Below are positions 1 to 6,006 of a DNA stretch of 9,623 bases, in pieces. The DNA is from DASSHC01 sp035693105 (GTDB lineage Bacteria; Chloroflexota; Chloroflexia; Thermomicrobiales; Thermomicrobiaceae): assembly GCA_035693105.1 (NCBI GenBank), contig DASSHC010000461.1, positions 1 through 9,623 on the forward strand. The letters run 5' to 3'. The stretch's first letter is position 1. Every line of letters begins with the position of its first letter. The notes below the pieces were generated by a model. The model was not told the origin of the DNA and did no database searches. It saw only the letters and a list, made by a program, of their open reading frames with translations. Made by a program: the position numbers and the translations under genes.

Positions 1-336
1 TGGGATGTCTCCCCGCGCGTGATCGAGGTCATGTACGCGGACAGCATCTCCGGCGCCAGCCGCAGCTTCCACGGCAACGATGGCGAGACGTCGGTCTATC
101 TCACGCACTCGCCGGAGCTGGTGCGGCTCGATCTGGCGCTCGACGAGCCGGACCGCTCGCGGCCGCAGCCCTTCTTCAGCTACGGCTCGCGCCAGATCAC
201 CGGGAGCGGCGCGATCGGTAACCCGACGGCCGCGAGCGCGGACAAGGGGCGCGAGGTCCTGCGCTGGGCGATCGAGGATCTGACGGCGGAGGTCCGGCGC
301 GCCATCGACGAGGCCGCGCCGGCGGTTCGCGGCTGA
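1..336 (+). CDS. Creatininase-family amidohydrolase, C-terminal part (5' end outside window)
   Basis: The frame is open from base 1 to a TGA at 334-336, so this is the last 111 residues of a longer gene (the family is usually about 230-270 residues). Visible family features are the segment FHGNDGETSVYLTHSPELV near the start, which matches the creatininase pattern of a Gly/His/Glu-rich turn followed by ETS and a helix ending in PELV. Near the end, GSGAIGNPTAASADKG matches the family's closing motif in which a Gly-x-Gly-(D/N)-P loop leads into the last helix. Creatininase-family enzymes are metal-dependent hydrolases of cyclic or linear amides; members include creatinine amidohydrolase, formamide hydrolases of deazaflavin synthesis and MftE-like peptidases. 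The substrate cannot be told from this fragment, and the N-terminal metal ligands lie outside the window. A GTG at 19 lies in frame but is internal to the homologous region. An alpha/beta hydrolase follows 52 bp later on the same strand. Confidence 0.8.
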   Translation, partial: WDVSPRVIEVMYADSISGASRSFHGNDGETSVYLTHSPELVRLDLALDEPDRSRPQPFFSYGSRQITGSGAIGNPTAASADKGREVLRWAIEDLTAEVRRAIDEAAPAVRG

Positions 337-388
337 GAGCGGTCGCGCTGGGGGCGCCGCGCGCGCCGAGCAGAGGGGGCAAAAAACG

Positions 389-1081
389 ATGAGTATCTTC
401 GTGCTGGTTCACGGCTCGTTCTCCGGCGGCTGGAAGTGGAAGAAGGTGGTGCCGCTGCTCCAGCAGGCGGGGCATCAGGTCTCCACGCCGACCTTGACCG
501 GGCTGGGCGAGCGCAGCCACCTCGTACGGCCGGATATCGGCCTGGAGACGCACATCACCGACATCGTCAACGTGCTGCGCTTCAACGATCTGGAGAACGT
601 GATCCTGGCCGGCCACAGCTGGGGCGGCATGGTCATCACCGGTGTGGCGGAGCGGGAGCCCGAGCGCATCGCCCGGCTGGTCTACGTCGACGCCTTCGTG
701 CCGCACGACGGCGAGAGCGTCTTCAGCATCAGTCCGGCCGCCGGCGAGCGCTGGCGAGCGCGCACCGTCGACGGGCTGACGCAGCCCTACGAGCCGGAGC
801 ACTGGAACATCACCGACCCGGCGGACGCCGCCTGGCTGCAGGCGCACATGGTCGCCATGCCGATCCGGACGCACGAGGACCCGATCGAGCTGCCCGAGAA
901 TCGTGCGGCCGAGCTGCCGCGGACCTACATCTGGTGCACTGAGTCGGCCGCCTTCGCGTCGATGGCCCAGCGCGCCCGCGACGAGGGCATGCGCTACTTC
1001 GAGCTGCCGACCCATCACAACCCGATGGTCACCATGCCCCGCGAGCTGAGCGCCATCCTGCTCCAGGGCGCCGCCGGCTAA
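389..1081 (+). CDS. Alpha/beta hydrolase, EstC / plant methylesterase-like
   Basis: This 230-residue protein is complete and of typical length for the small alpha/beta hydrolases related to hydroxynitrile lyase, salicylate methylesterase (SABP2/MES) and bacterial EstC. The N-terminal beta strand leads to the oxyanion motif VHGSFSGGW (residues 7-15). The nucleophile elbow is GHSWGG with Ser77, and the C-terminal THHNPMVT places the catalytic His at about residue 210, where relatives have GHDAMVT. The acid residue is not obvious to me from sequence alone. There is no signal peptide, so the protein should be cytoplasmic. The ATG at 389 is preceded by a purine-rich AGAGGGGG at 372-379, which supports this start. 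It probably hydrolyses a small ester or amide; the substrate is unknown. It lies 52 bp after the creatininase-family gene and is probably co-transcribed with it. It faces the minus-strand operon tail by tail. Confidence 0.88.
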   Translation: MSIFVLVHGSFSGGWKWKKVVPLLQQAGHQVSTPTLTGLGERSHLVRPDIGLETHITDIVNVLRFNDLENVILAGHSWGGMVITGVAEREPERIARLVYVDAFVPHDGESVFSISPAAGERWRARTVDGLTQPYEPEHWNITDPADAAWLQAHMVAMPIRTHEDPIELPENRAAELPRTYIWCTESAAFASMAQRARDEGMRYFELPTHHNPMVTMPRELSAILLQGAAG

Positions 1082-1169
1082 CGCCGCTTCATGTCCGTGA
1101 CCCGTGCGGCGCCGCTCTCCGGTGAGCAGTACGCGTTGAGGCTGCTCGGGATCGACGCCGCGAGTGATA

Positions 1170-1233
1170 CCGGCCCGGATACAGGAGCCGGCTTTCGCGG
1201 GTAGCGGCGGTTCTCCAGTATTACCGCAGCCGG
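1170..1233. terminator. Imperfect GC-rich inverted repeats between convergent genes (possible terminator)
   Basis: The 213-bp gap between two convergent genes holds two overlapping, mutually exclusive hairpins. The first pairs CCGGCCC (1170-1176) with GGAGCCGG (1184-1191), leaving one bulged A and a 7-nt loop; only three Ts follow it on the plus strand. The second pairs the arm ACCGCAGCCGG (1223-1233) with CCGGCT (1188-1193) plus GCGGT (1207-1211), interrupted by a 13-nt bulge. The position, at the end of two converging transcripts, is right for a bidirectional terminator, but neither hairpin has a proper T-tract, so this is a weak call. Confidence 0.3.
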
Positions 1234-1294
1234 TCTCACCGATGGGTCTACACGTCCTGGGCGCCTTTCCTCCGGCGTCGCTCGAGAATGCTCA

Positions 1295-2746
1295 TCACGT
1301 CGTCACGCCCTGAGCAGCCGCCCCAGTGACCGCGCCATAGACCGGCGCCATCGGCGGTGATCCAGGCACGAACCGGCCGAAACCACCAGTCTGCCGCACC
1401 TGCCCGTTCTGAACGACGACCTGCCCGCGCACCATCGTCAGCGCGAGGGCACCGCTCAGCTCCCAGCCCTCATAGGGCGTGTAGCCCGCACGGCTATGCA
1501 GATCCGCGCCTCGGAACGCGGTGCGCCCATCAGGATCGATCACGGTGAAGTCCGCGTCCGATCCGACGGCGATGACGCCCTTGCGCGGATACAGCCCGAA
1601 GACACGAGCCGGGTTCTCCCCGAGCACGCGCGCCAACCACCAGACCGGCAACCCTCGCTTCACGACTCCTTCGCTGTAGAGGAGTGGCAGCATCGTCTCG
1701 GCGCTTGGGGCGCCGAAGGGGATGGAGTTCCCGTCGCCGTCGAAGAAGATGTTCGTCCAGCCGGGCTCTTTGGCTTCTCGCGGCGAAGTCGAGTGATCAC
1801 TCCCGACGATTGGAATCTCGCCACGGCGGATGCCGCGCCACAGGCCGTCCAGTTCGGCGGCGGCGCGCAGCGGCGGCCCGATCTTGGCGAACGGCCCGAT
1901 CCGGGACATCTCAGCCTCGGTGAGCAGGAGGTATTGCGGGCAGGTCTCGGTGTAGATCGTTTGTCCTTCGGCAACCCTGGCCTTGATCAGCGCTAAGCCT
2001 TCCGCCGACGTGAGATGGACGATGTAGAGGGGCGCGCCAGCCAACCGCGCGATCTCCGCCGCTCGGTTGATGGCTTCCGTCTCTGCCGCGACCGGGCGCG
2101 AGCCGCAGAAGTACTCTGGCGTCACCTTTCCCTGGCTTATCAGTTCCTGCTCAAGCGCCGCGATGAGGTCGGCGTTCTCGGCATGGACCATCGTCAGGGC
2201 ATCGTGGGCTCCGATCTCCACCATCGCCGCATAGAGAAAATCATCCGTGACCGGATTGCGGCCGGACTGACGATAGCCCATAAACATCTTGTACGAGCGC
2301 ACCCCCAGGCGCACGCCGTCGCCAACTCCGGCGAGCAGGGGCCGGTAGTCCGTGTCGGGGGTCGGACTCAGGATCACATGGAAGGTGAAGTCGATCACCG
2401 AGCACGCGTTTGCCTCATCGAGCGCATGCCGCACGGCATCAGCCACGGCACCGGAATCGGCACGTCGGCAGTTGATGAAGGGGATGGTCGTGGTGATGCC
2501 ACCGAGCGCCGAGAGCACGGAGCCTTGATCCCAGCCTTCGTAGTTGTAATGTGCGTGGCAGTCGATCGCCCCGGGCAGGACGTACTGTCCGGTCAGATCG
2601 ATGATCCGCTCGGCATCCGGCAGGAGGTCGGCGCGGCCGATCGCGACGATCTGCTCACCGTTGATCGCGATATCCTGCTGCGTGGCGCTATCGCGTGTGA
2701 CGACGATACCGCCTCGGAGGATGGTATCGACCTTCGTCCGCTCCAT
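1295..2746 (-). CDS. Dihydropyrimidinase/hydantoinase-like cyclic amidohydrolase
   Basis: This 483-residue protein of the amidohydrolase superfamily (hydantoinase/dihydropyrimidinase/allantoinase group) should hydrolyse a cyclic amide or ureide in the cytoplasm using two metals bridged by a carbamylated lysine. All expected ligands are visible: His64 and His66 in DCHAHY, Lys153 in SYKMFMGY, His188 in MVHAENADL, His244 in YIVHLTSAEG and Asp317 in GSDHS. Tyr158, five residues after the lysine, matches the catalytic-loop Tyr of D-hydantoinases. Two things are unusual: the ligand motif is DCHAH instead of DPH(T/V)H, and the loop at 343-347 reads PFGAP where D-hydantoinases have PNGGP, so the substrate-binding Asn is replaced by Phe344. 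The ATG at 2746 is chosen over an upstream in-frame start at 2803 because GGAGGG lies 7 bp before it and because the longer form would overlap the upstream gene. It is the last gene of the minus-strand operon, 28 bp after the cupin gene. Exact substrate is unknown. Confidence 0.88.
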   Translation of the reverse strand: MERTKVDTILRGGIVVTRDSATQQDIAINGEQIVAIGRADLLPDAERIIDLTGQYVLPGAIDCHAHYNYEGWDQGSVLSALGGITTTIPFINCRRADSGAVADAVRHALDEANACSVIDFTFHVILSPTPDTDYRPLLAGVGDGVRLGVRSYKMFMGYRQSGRNPVTDDFLYAAMVEIGAHDALTMVHAENADLIAALEQELISQGKVTPEYFCGSRPVAAETEAINRAAEIARLAGAPLYIVHLTSAEGLALIKARVAEGQTIYTETCPQYLLLTEAEMSRIGPFAKIGPPLRAAAELDGLWRGIRRGEIPIVGSDHSTSPREAKEPGWTNIFFDGDGNSIPFGAPSAETMLPLLYSEGVVKRGLPVWWLARVLGENPARVFGLYPRKGVIAVGSDADFTVIDPDGRTAFRGADLHSRAGYTPYEGWELSGALALTMVRGQVVVQNGQVRQTGGFGRFVPGSPPMAPVYGAVTGAAAQGVTT

Positions 2747-2753
2747 CGGTGTT

Positions 2754-2759
2754 CCCTCC
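2754..2759 (-). promoter_or_regulatory. Ribosome binding site deciding the hydantoinase-like start
   Basis: On the minus strand GGAGGG ends 7 bp before the ATG at 2746 (the plus strand shows CCCTCC). It rules in favour of that ATG and against the in-frame start at 2803, which lies inside the end of the upstream cupin gene. Confidence 0.75.
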
Positions 2760-2774
2760 ACTCGAGCGCCGAGG

Positions 2775-3563
2775 CTAGCGCTCGCGCGCGAAACGCACGT
2801 CACGATTGACGTCCTTGTAGAGCAGGTAGGCGGCCTCGCCCCAGCCGGTGCAGAAGCAGAACTGCGGGCAGTAGGAAGCCATCCAGATGAAATCGGTGGC
2901 CCAGACCTCGTGGAGGTCGCCGGCCAGTTGATAGAGCATCTGCCCGTCGAGCATGTAGAGCCCGTGTTCCATGATGTGCGTCTCCACGTAGGGGAAATAA
3001 TTGCCGGGCTGGAAGCCGAGGATGTTCATTTCGAAGTCGAAGGCGAGGTCGCCCTGCCCCAAGAGGTATTGCCAGTAGCGACCGCCGCTGTCCAGTGTGC
3101 TGCGGGACACCTCGTCTCGATGCCCGACGAGCGGCGCCGGCGCCGGCAGGTCGATCGTCTCGTAGGGACGCTTGACCCACATCAGACGGCTCGGTTCTCC
3201 GCCGCGATTGCGAATCTGATAGGAGTGGGTAACCGGTACGTAGGCATAGCCGTGCGCTGTCAGTTGGTGGACCGTCCCGCCGATCCCCACCTCGGCTCGA
3301 CCGTCCAGGAGGTAGAAGAAGTGCTCCAAGCCGTCGTTGCGCGGCGCCGTCGTGCCTCCGCCCGGCTCGATCTCGAGCAGAATCTGTGCGAACCTCGCCC
3401 CCATTGGCGGCGCGGTCAGGATGCGAGCGGTCGTGGCTGCAAAACCGGGGAGCCGGCTCGAGAGCACGCCTTCGGCCGGCATGACCGCGTACATCGGCGT
3501 AACCACGCCGCGATTGTGGGCGAAGATCCCGCGCGGAAGCACGCCGGTTAGCTCCTGAGACAT
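2775..3563 (-). CDS. allE: (S)-ureidoglycine aminohydrolase family bicupin (AllE-like)
   Basis: The protein has 262 residues from the ATG at 3563, close to the 261 of E. coli AllE (YlbA). AllE-type enzymes are Mn-dependent bicupins that convert (S)-ureidoglycine to (S)-ureidoglycolate and ammonia in allantoin breakdown. The N-terminal cupin carries GLEHFFYLLDG. The C-terminal cupin carries ETHIMEHGLYMLDG, and the end reads YKDVNRDVRF, as in AllE (YSKDCNRDVEI). Counted from the ATG, Glu194, His196, His200 and Gln234 have the same spacing as the Mn ligands I recall for Arabidopsis ureidoglycine aminohydrolase (E235, H237, H241, Q275), and Lys250 matches K291. An in-frame TTG at 3584 would add seven residues; the ATG is preferred, with a modest TTGGGG before it. 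It lies 28 bp upstream of the hydantoinase-like gene and about 100 bp downstream of the gntR gene, in one operon. Family membership is firm; the true substrate is less so, because no allantoate amidohydrolase is seen nearby. Confidence 0.87.
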   Translation of the reverse strand: MSQELTGVLPRGIFAHNRGVVTPMYAVMPAEGVLSSRLPGFAATTARILTAPPMGARFAQILLEIEPGGGTTAPRNDGLEHFFYLLDGRAEVGIGGTVHQLTAHGYAYVPVTHSYQIRNRGGEPSRLMWVKRPYETIDLPAPAPLVGHRDEVSRSTLDSGGRYWQYLLGQGDLAFDFEMNILGFQPGNYFPYVETHIMEHGLYMLDGQMLYQLAGDLHEVWATDFIWMASYCPQFCFCTGWGEAAYLLYKDVNRDVRFARER

Positions 3564-3652
3564 CGTCAACCCCAATCGTTGCAAGCTCGGATAAGCATAG
3601 CCAGCAGTCGTCGCGCTGTCGTGCGGGAGCTAGCGGATCATCGGGCGCAACG

Positions 3653-3666
3653 GGCAACCGGTTACC
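3653..3666. repeat. Near-perfect 14-bp palindrome between gntR and the cupin gene
   Basis: The sequence GGCAACCGGTTACC has the perfect 8-bp core AACCGGTT (3656-3663) and paired outer GG/CC, with one mismatched position in each arm. It lies just after the gntR stop codon and about 90 bp before the cupin start. There is no loop, so as DNA it looks more like a protein-binding site than a terminator. It has no sequence likeness to the palindrome at 5914-5929. It may be chance in GC-rich DNA. Confidence 0.3.
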
Positions 3667-3669
3667 GGG

Positions 3670-4344
3670 TCAGACCGCGGAGCGCACGAGATCTCTGGAA
3701 TCGCGAATGTGGCGACTCATCGCCGAGAACGCGCGATCCGGTTCGCGGGCGCTGATGGCCTGGATGATTTCGGTATGGTCGAAATAATCGTTCGGATGGG
3801 AGCCGTGCAGCAGGAAGTACTGGTGCCAGGTCCAGTCGGAGAGCAGGAGAAGATGCGCAACCGACTCGGCCATGAAACGGCTGCGGGCGCTCTCGGCAAT
3901 GGTGCGATGGAGTTGCTGATCCAATTTGAGGAAGGCGTAGGAGTCCTCCGTTTCGGCGCAGTGCTTCACCTGCTCACCGAGCTTCAAGACGAGGTCGAGG
4001 TCGCTCGCGGTACGCCGCACGGCCGCGAACGCCGCCAGTTGCGCTTCGAGCGCTTCACGACCCTCGAAGATCGCCTGAATATCCGCCAGCCCGAGTTTGG
4101 CGACGGCGATGCCTCGCCGTGGAAAGATCGTCAGCATCTGCTGCGCGGCCAGCCGCTGCATCGCTTCTCGCACCGGCGTGCGGCCGATGCCAAGCTGCTC
4201 GACGATCTCTTGCTCATTGAGCACTTGACCCGGTCGCAGCGTGCCGGCCACGATCAGGTCACGCAAGCGGCTGTACGCCACCTCCGCGGCGGAGTGTTTA
4301 CCCCGATCAAAGCTGCCAACCGGCGCCTCAGGTGAAACTGTCAT
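3670..4344 (-). CDS. GntR-family transcriptional regulator, FadR subfamily with FCD domain
   Basis: This 224-residue protein has the size and order of the FadR/FCD subgroup. A winged helix-turn-helix covers roughly residues 18-82, with the typical stretch EQEIVEQLGIGRTPVREAMQ followed by RRGIAVAKL in the wing. An all-helical FCD effector domain covers roughly residues 88-220. The metal-site residues expected in FCD domains are present: Asp142 and His146 in LDQQLHRTIA, His190 in DHTEIIQAI and His212 in SRHIRD, with the last two spaced 22 apart as in known members. Such proteins usually sense a carboxylate metabolite. The ATG at 4344 follows AAGGATGAGG at about the right distance. The gene sits inside the operon, 116 bp after the allantoinase-like gene and about 100 bp before the cupin gene, so it is probably autoregulatory. 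The palindrome in the divergent promoter region is its most likely operator (inference). Confidence 0.92.
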   Translation of the reverse strand: MTVSPEAPVGSFDRGKHSAAEVAYSRLRDLIVAGTLRPGQVLNEQEIVEQLGIGRTPVREAMQRLAAQQMLTIFPRRGIAVAKLGLADIQAIFEGREALEAQLAAFAAVRRTASDLDLVLKLGEQVKHCAETEDSYAFLKLDQQLHRTIAESARSRFMAESVAHLLLLSDWTWHQYFLLHGSHPNDYFDHTEIIQAISAREPDRAFSAMSRHIRDSRDLVRSAV

Positions 4345-4460
4345 GTCCTCATCCTTCTACTACGGCGTCGCCCTCTACGCCGCAGCCGGCATCGCACGAT
4401 AGCCTCACCGCGAACAACGACCACGAGGCTCGCCGCCCCCTGCGCGCCTGGCGACTCCGC

Positions 4461-5840
4461 TCAGAGCTTGCGCGTCGCGTGCCGCGCCAGCACGCGACCG
4501 CTCCCGGCGGGTGCCAACACCGCGTCCCCTTCATAGGCGACCTGGCCACGAAGGATCGTGGTCACCGGCCAGCCCGTCACTTGCCAGCCGTCGTAGACCG
4601 AGTAGTCGCACTGTGAATACCGCGGCGCGCCGACCGTCTTTGTCAGGTTCGGATCGAACACGACGAGGTCCGCGTCGCTGCCGATGGCGATGCAACCCTT
4701 GGTGGGAAAGAGTCCAAACAGTTTGGCCGGATTGGCGGCGGTGACTTCGACGAGGCGGGAGAGCGACAGGCGCCCCTGGCGAACACCCTCCGAGTAGAGC
4801 ATAGCCAGCTGCACCTCAAGGTTCTCCACCCCTGGACGGACGGTCGCGACCGTGAGGCCCGGCTCAACTTTGGCCGCCAGACTCCACGGCGCGTGATCGC
4901 TGCCGACTACCTGAACGGACCCGTCCTGCAAGCCCGCCCAGATTGCTTCTACGTCCTCTGGCTCACGCAGGGGAGGCTGCCCAACATACTTGGCACCGTC
5001 CGGCTCCTCGAAGCGCTCGCGCGTGAGGTGCAGGTACAAGGGGCGCGTTTCCACAAAGACGGGGAGCCCTTGCGCTTGGGCGCGCTGGCACACGTCGAGC
5101 GCGGCCCGCGACGAGAGATGCACGACGTAAACGGGTGCGCCGGTCGTGGCCGCGAAGGCCACTGCCCGCTCGGTGGCGACAACCTCGGAGACGACCGGCC
5201 GGCTCTCCGGATAGTAGCGCAGCGACTCCCGACCGCTGGTCAATAGTTGCTGGGTCGCGAACTCGATGATCGCGTAATCCTCACAATGAATCATCGTGAG
5301 GAGCCCGGAGGCACCCGCCCGCGCGGTGGCCTCAAGGTAGCCCTCGACCTGCGGGTCGAACGTCGGCATCGACATGAAGTACTTGATGGTGTTCCAACCG
5401 TGCGCCAGCAGATTGGGGATCTGGTCGAGCAGCGCCGGGCTCAGTTGCCGTAATACCGGATGCAGGATGACATCGGCGCGAGCCATCTCACGGGCGAGCG
5501 TCGCCTCGCGTTCGAGGCCCTCCAGGGGCAGCTCGCCGTCGCGCAGAAACGTCATGTTGCCGATGGTCGTGATCCCCCCGGCCAGAGCTGCCGCCGAACC
5601 ACTGTCGAAATCGTCGACCCAGGATGGCCCCGTGCCCCAGACACCCGGGCTGGTGAGATGCACATGGGGGTCGATCGCGCCGGGTAGGACCAACATGCCC
5701 TTGGCGTCGATCTCCGTGCTGCCCGCCATGTCCCCGCCGATTTGGACGATCGTCTCACCCACCACGCCGATGTCGACTTGCGACTCAGCACCGCCGATGA
5801 CCGCTAGCCCACCGCGGACGACCAGGTCGTACGTCGCCAC
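4461..5840 (-). CDS. Dihydroorotase/allantoinase-like cyclic amidohydrolase
   Basis: This 459-residue protein belongs to the amidohydrolase superfamily and should open a cyclic amide or ureide ring in the cytoplasm. Metal ligands are His59 and His61 in DPHVHL, the bridging Lys153 in TIKYFMSM, His185 in MIHCEDYAII, His241 in VYVVHLSS and Asp315 in VGSDHAPW. In contrast to D-hydantoinases, the position five residues after Lys153 is Met158, not Tyr. The late substrate loop reads PGVENLEVQLAMLYSEG, closer to the Gly-x-x-Gly/Asn-Leu-Glu loop of dihydroorotases and allantoinases. It is therefore better called allantoinase/dihydroorotase-like than hydantoinase, but the substrate is not proven. The GTG at 5840 is preferred over an in-frame ATG at 5897 because GAGGGAGGG lies 4 bp before it, homology begins at once (ATYDLVVRGG), and the predicted promoter's transcript begins at about 5893, downstream of the ATG. 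It is the first gene of the minus-strand operon and a distant paralogue of the gene at 1295-2746. Confidence 0.88.
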   Translation of the reverse strand: MATYDLVVRGGLAVIGGAESQVDIGVVGETIVQIGGDMAGSTEIDAKGMLVLPGAIDPHVHLTSPGVWGTGPSWVDDFDSGSAAALAGGITTIGNMTFLRDGELPLEGLEREATLAREMARADVILHPVLRQLSPALLDQIPNLLAHGWNTIKYFMSMPTFDPQVEGYLEATARAGASGLLTMIHCEDYAIIEFATQQLLTSGRESLRYYPESRPVVSEVVATERAVAFAATTGAPVYVVHLSSRAALDVCQRAQAQGLPVFVETRPLYLHLTRERFEEPDGAKYVGQPPLREPEDVEAIWAGLQDGSVQVVGSDHAPWSLAAKVEPGLTVATVRPGVENLEVQLAMLYSEGVRQGRLSLSRLVEVTAANPAKLFGLFPTKGCIAIGSDADLVVFDPNLTKTVGAPRYSQCDYSVYDGWQVTGWPVTTILRGQVAYEGDAVLAPAGSGRVLARHATRKL

Positions 5841-5844
5841 TGCG

Positions 5845-5853
5845 CCCTCCCTC
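5845..5853 (-). promoter_or_regulatory. Ribosome binding site deciding the GTG start of the allantoinase-like gene
   Basis: On the minus strand GAGGGAGGG ends 4 bp before the GTG at 5840. It directly abuts the -35 box of the plus-strand promoter (5854-5859), so translation and transcription signals of the two arms are tightly packed. Confidence 0.7.
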
Positions 5854-5881
5854 TTGACACCGCAACCGTGTCTGCTATCAT
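5854..5881 (+). promoter_or_regulatory. Sigma70-type promoter for the plus-strand arm
   Basis: A consensus TTGACA (5854-5859) is followed by a 16-bp spacer and TATCAT (5876-5881), with TG one base before the -10 box (extended -10). Transcription would start near 5888, giving a leader of about 120 nt before the GTG at 6007. The 16-bp palindrome (5914-5929) and the inverted repeat at 5972-5985 both fall inside that leader. The local sequence is clearly richer in A/T than its surroundings. Confidence 0.6.
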
Positions 5882-5899
5882 CCGAGTAGGTCTGCATAC

Positions 5900-5927
5900 A
5901 TCATACCAGTCGGTCTTGATATATCAA
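5900..5927 (-). promoter_or_regulatory. Sigma70-type promoter for the minus-strand operon
   Basis: Reading the minus strand, TTGATA (5927-5922) is followed by a 16-bp spacer and TATGAT (5905-5900), again with TG one base before the -10 box. Transcription would start near 5893, leaving about 52 nt before the GTG at 5840. The -35 box lies wholly inside the palindrome at 5914-5929, so a protein bound there would block this promoter. Confidence 0.6.
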
Positions 5928-5929
5928 GA
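5914..5929. promoter_or_regulatory. Perfect 16-bp palindrome TCTTGATATATCAAGA, probable operator
   Basis: The sequence equals its own reverse complement over all 16 bases and sits in the divergent intergenic region. It covers the -35 box of the minus-strand promoter and lies at about +26 to +41 of the plus-strand promoter. Perfect AT-cored palindromes of 10-18 bp are usual for GntR/FadR-type dimers, and a GntR gene lies in the operon it would control. Binding by that protein is an inference. No second full copy was seen in the window. Confidence 0.65.
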
Positions 5930-5971
5930 GTCGCTTCCCTTTCCAGTTCCCAGGCCTCTCCCACTATCCCT

Positions 5972-5985
5972 CAAGCGGACGCTTG
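5972..5985 (+). repeat. Inverted repeat CAAGCG-GA-CGCTTG just upstream of the ribosome binding site
   Basis: Two perfect 6-bp arms separated by GA lie in the leader of the gene at 6007, ending 5 bp before AGGAGG (5991-5996). An overlapping 8-bp palindrome CTTGCAAG covers 5982-5989. In RNA it would fold as a 5-bp stem with a GGAC loop next to the ribosome binding site; in DNA it could be a second binding site. Confidence 0.4.
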
Positions 5986-6006
5986 CAAGAAGGAGGAAGC
6001 TAAATC

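Noticed and set aside
197..1018. Minus-strand open frame of 273 codons opposite the alpha/beta hydrolase.
   Set aside because: The plus strand carries the GHSWGG elbow, the oxyanion motif and a catalytic His in a protein of exact family length.
1091..1204. Possible 37-codon plus-strand ORF in the convergent gap.
   Set aside because: No ribosome binding site, no recognisable family, and overlap with the putative terminator hairpins; probably chance in GC-rich DNA.
2747..2803. N-terminal extension of the hydantoinase-like protein by 19 residues.
   Set aside because: It would overlap the cupin gene, lacks a ribosome binding site, and the internal ATG at 2746 has GGAGGG in place.
2015..2809. 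Plus-strand open frame of 264 codons opposite the hydantoinase-like gene.
   Set aside because: Antisense shadow; the minus strand carries all six metal-site residues in order.
2601..3551. Plus-strand open frame of 316 codons across the AllE-like gene and the start of the hydantoinase-like gene.
   Set aside because: It overlaps two genes with near-complete family motif sets on the other strand and has no recognisable domain.
4401..4430. Inverted repeat AGCCTC / GAGGCT in the gap before gntR, considered as a terminator or attenuator.
   Set aside because: Only 6 bp of stem with an 18-nt loop and no T-tract; too weak to call.
5841..5897. N-terminal extension of the allantoinase-like protein by 19 residues from an ATG at 5897.
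   Set aside because: The predicted transcript starts at about 5893, downstream of that ATG, and the GTG at 5840 has a strong GAGGGAGGG and begins right at the homologous region.
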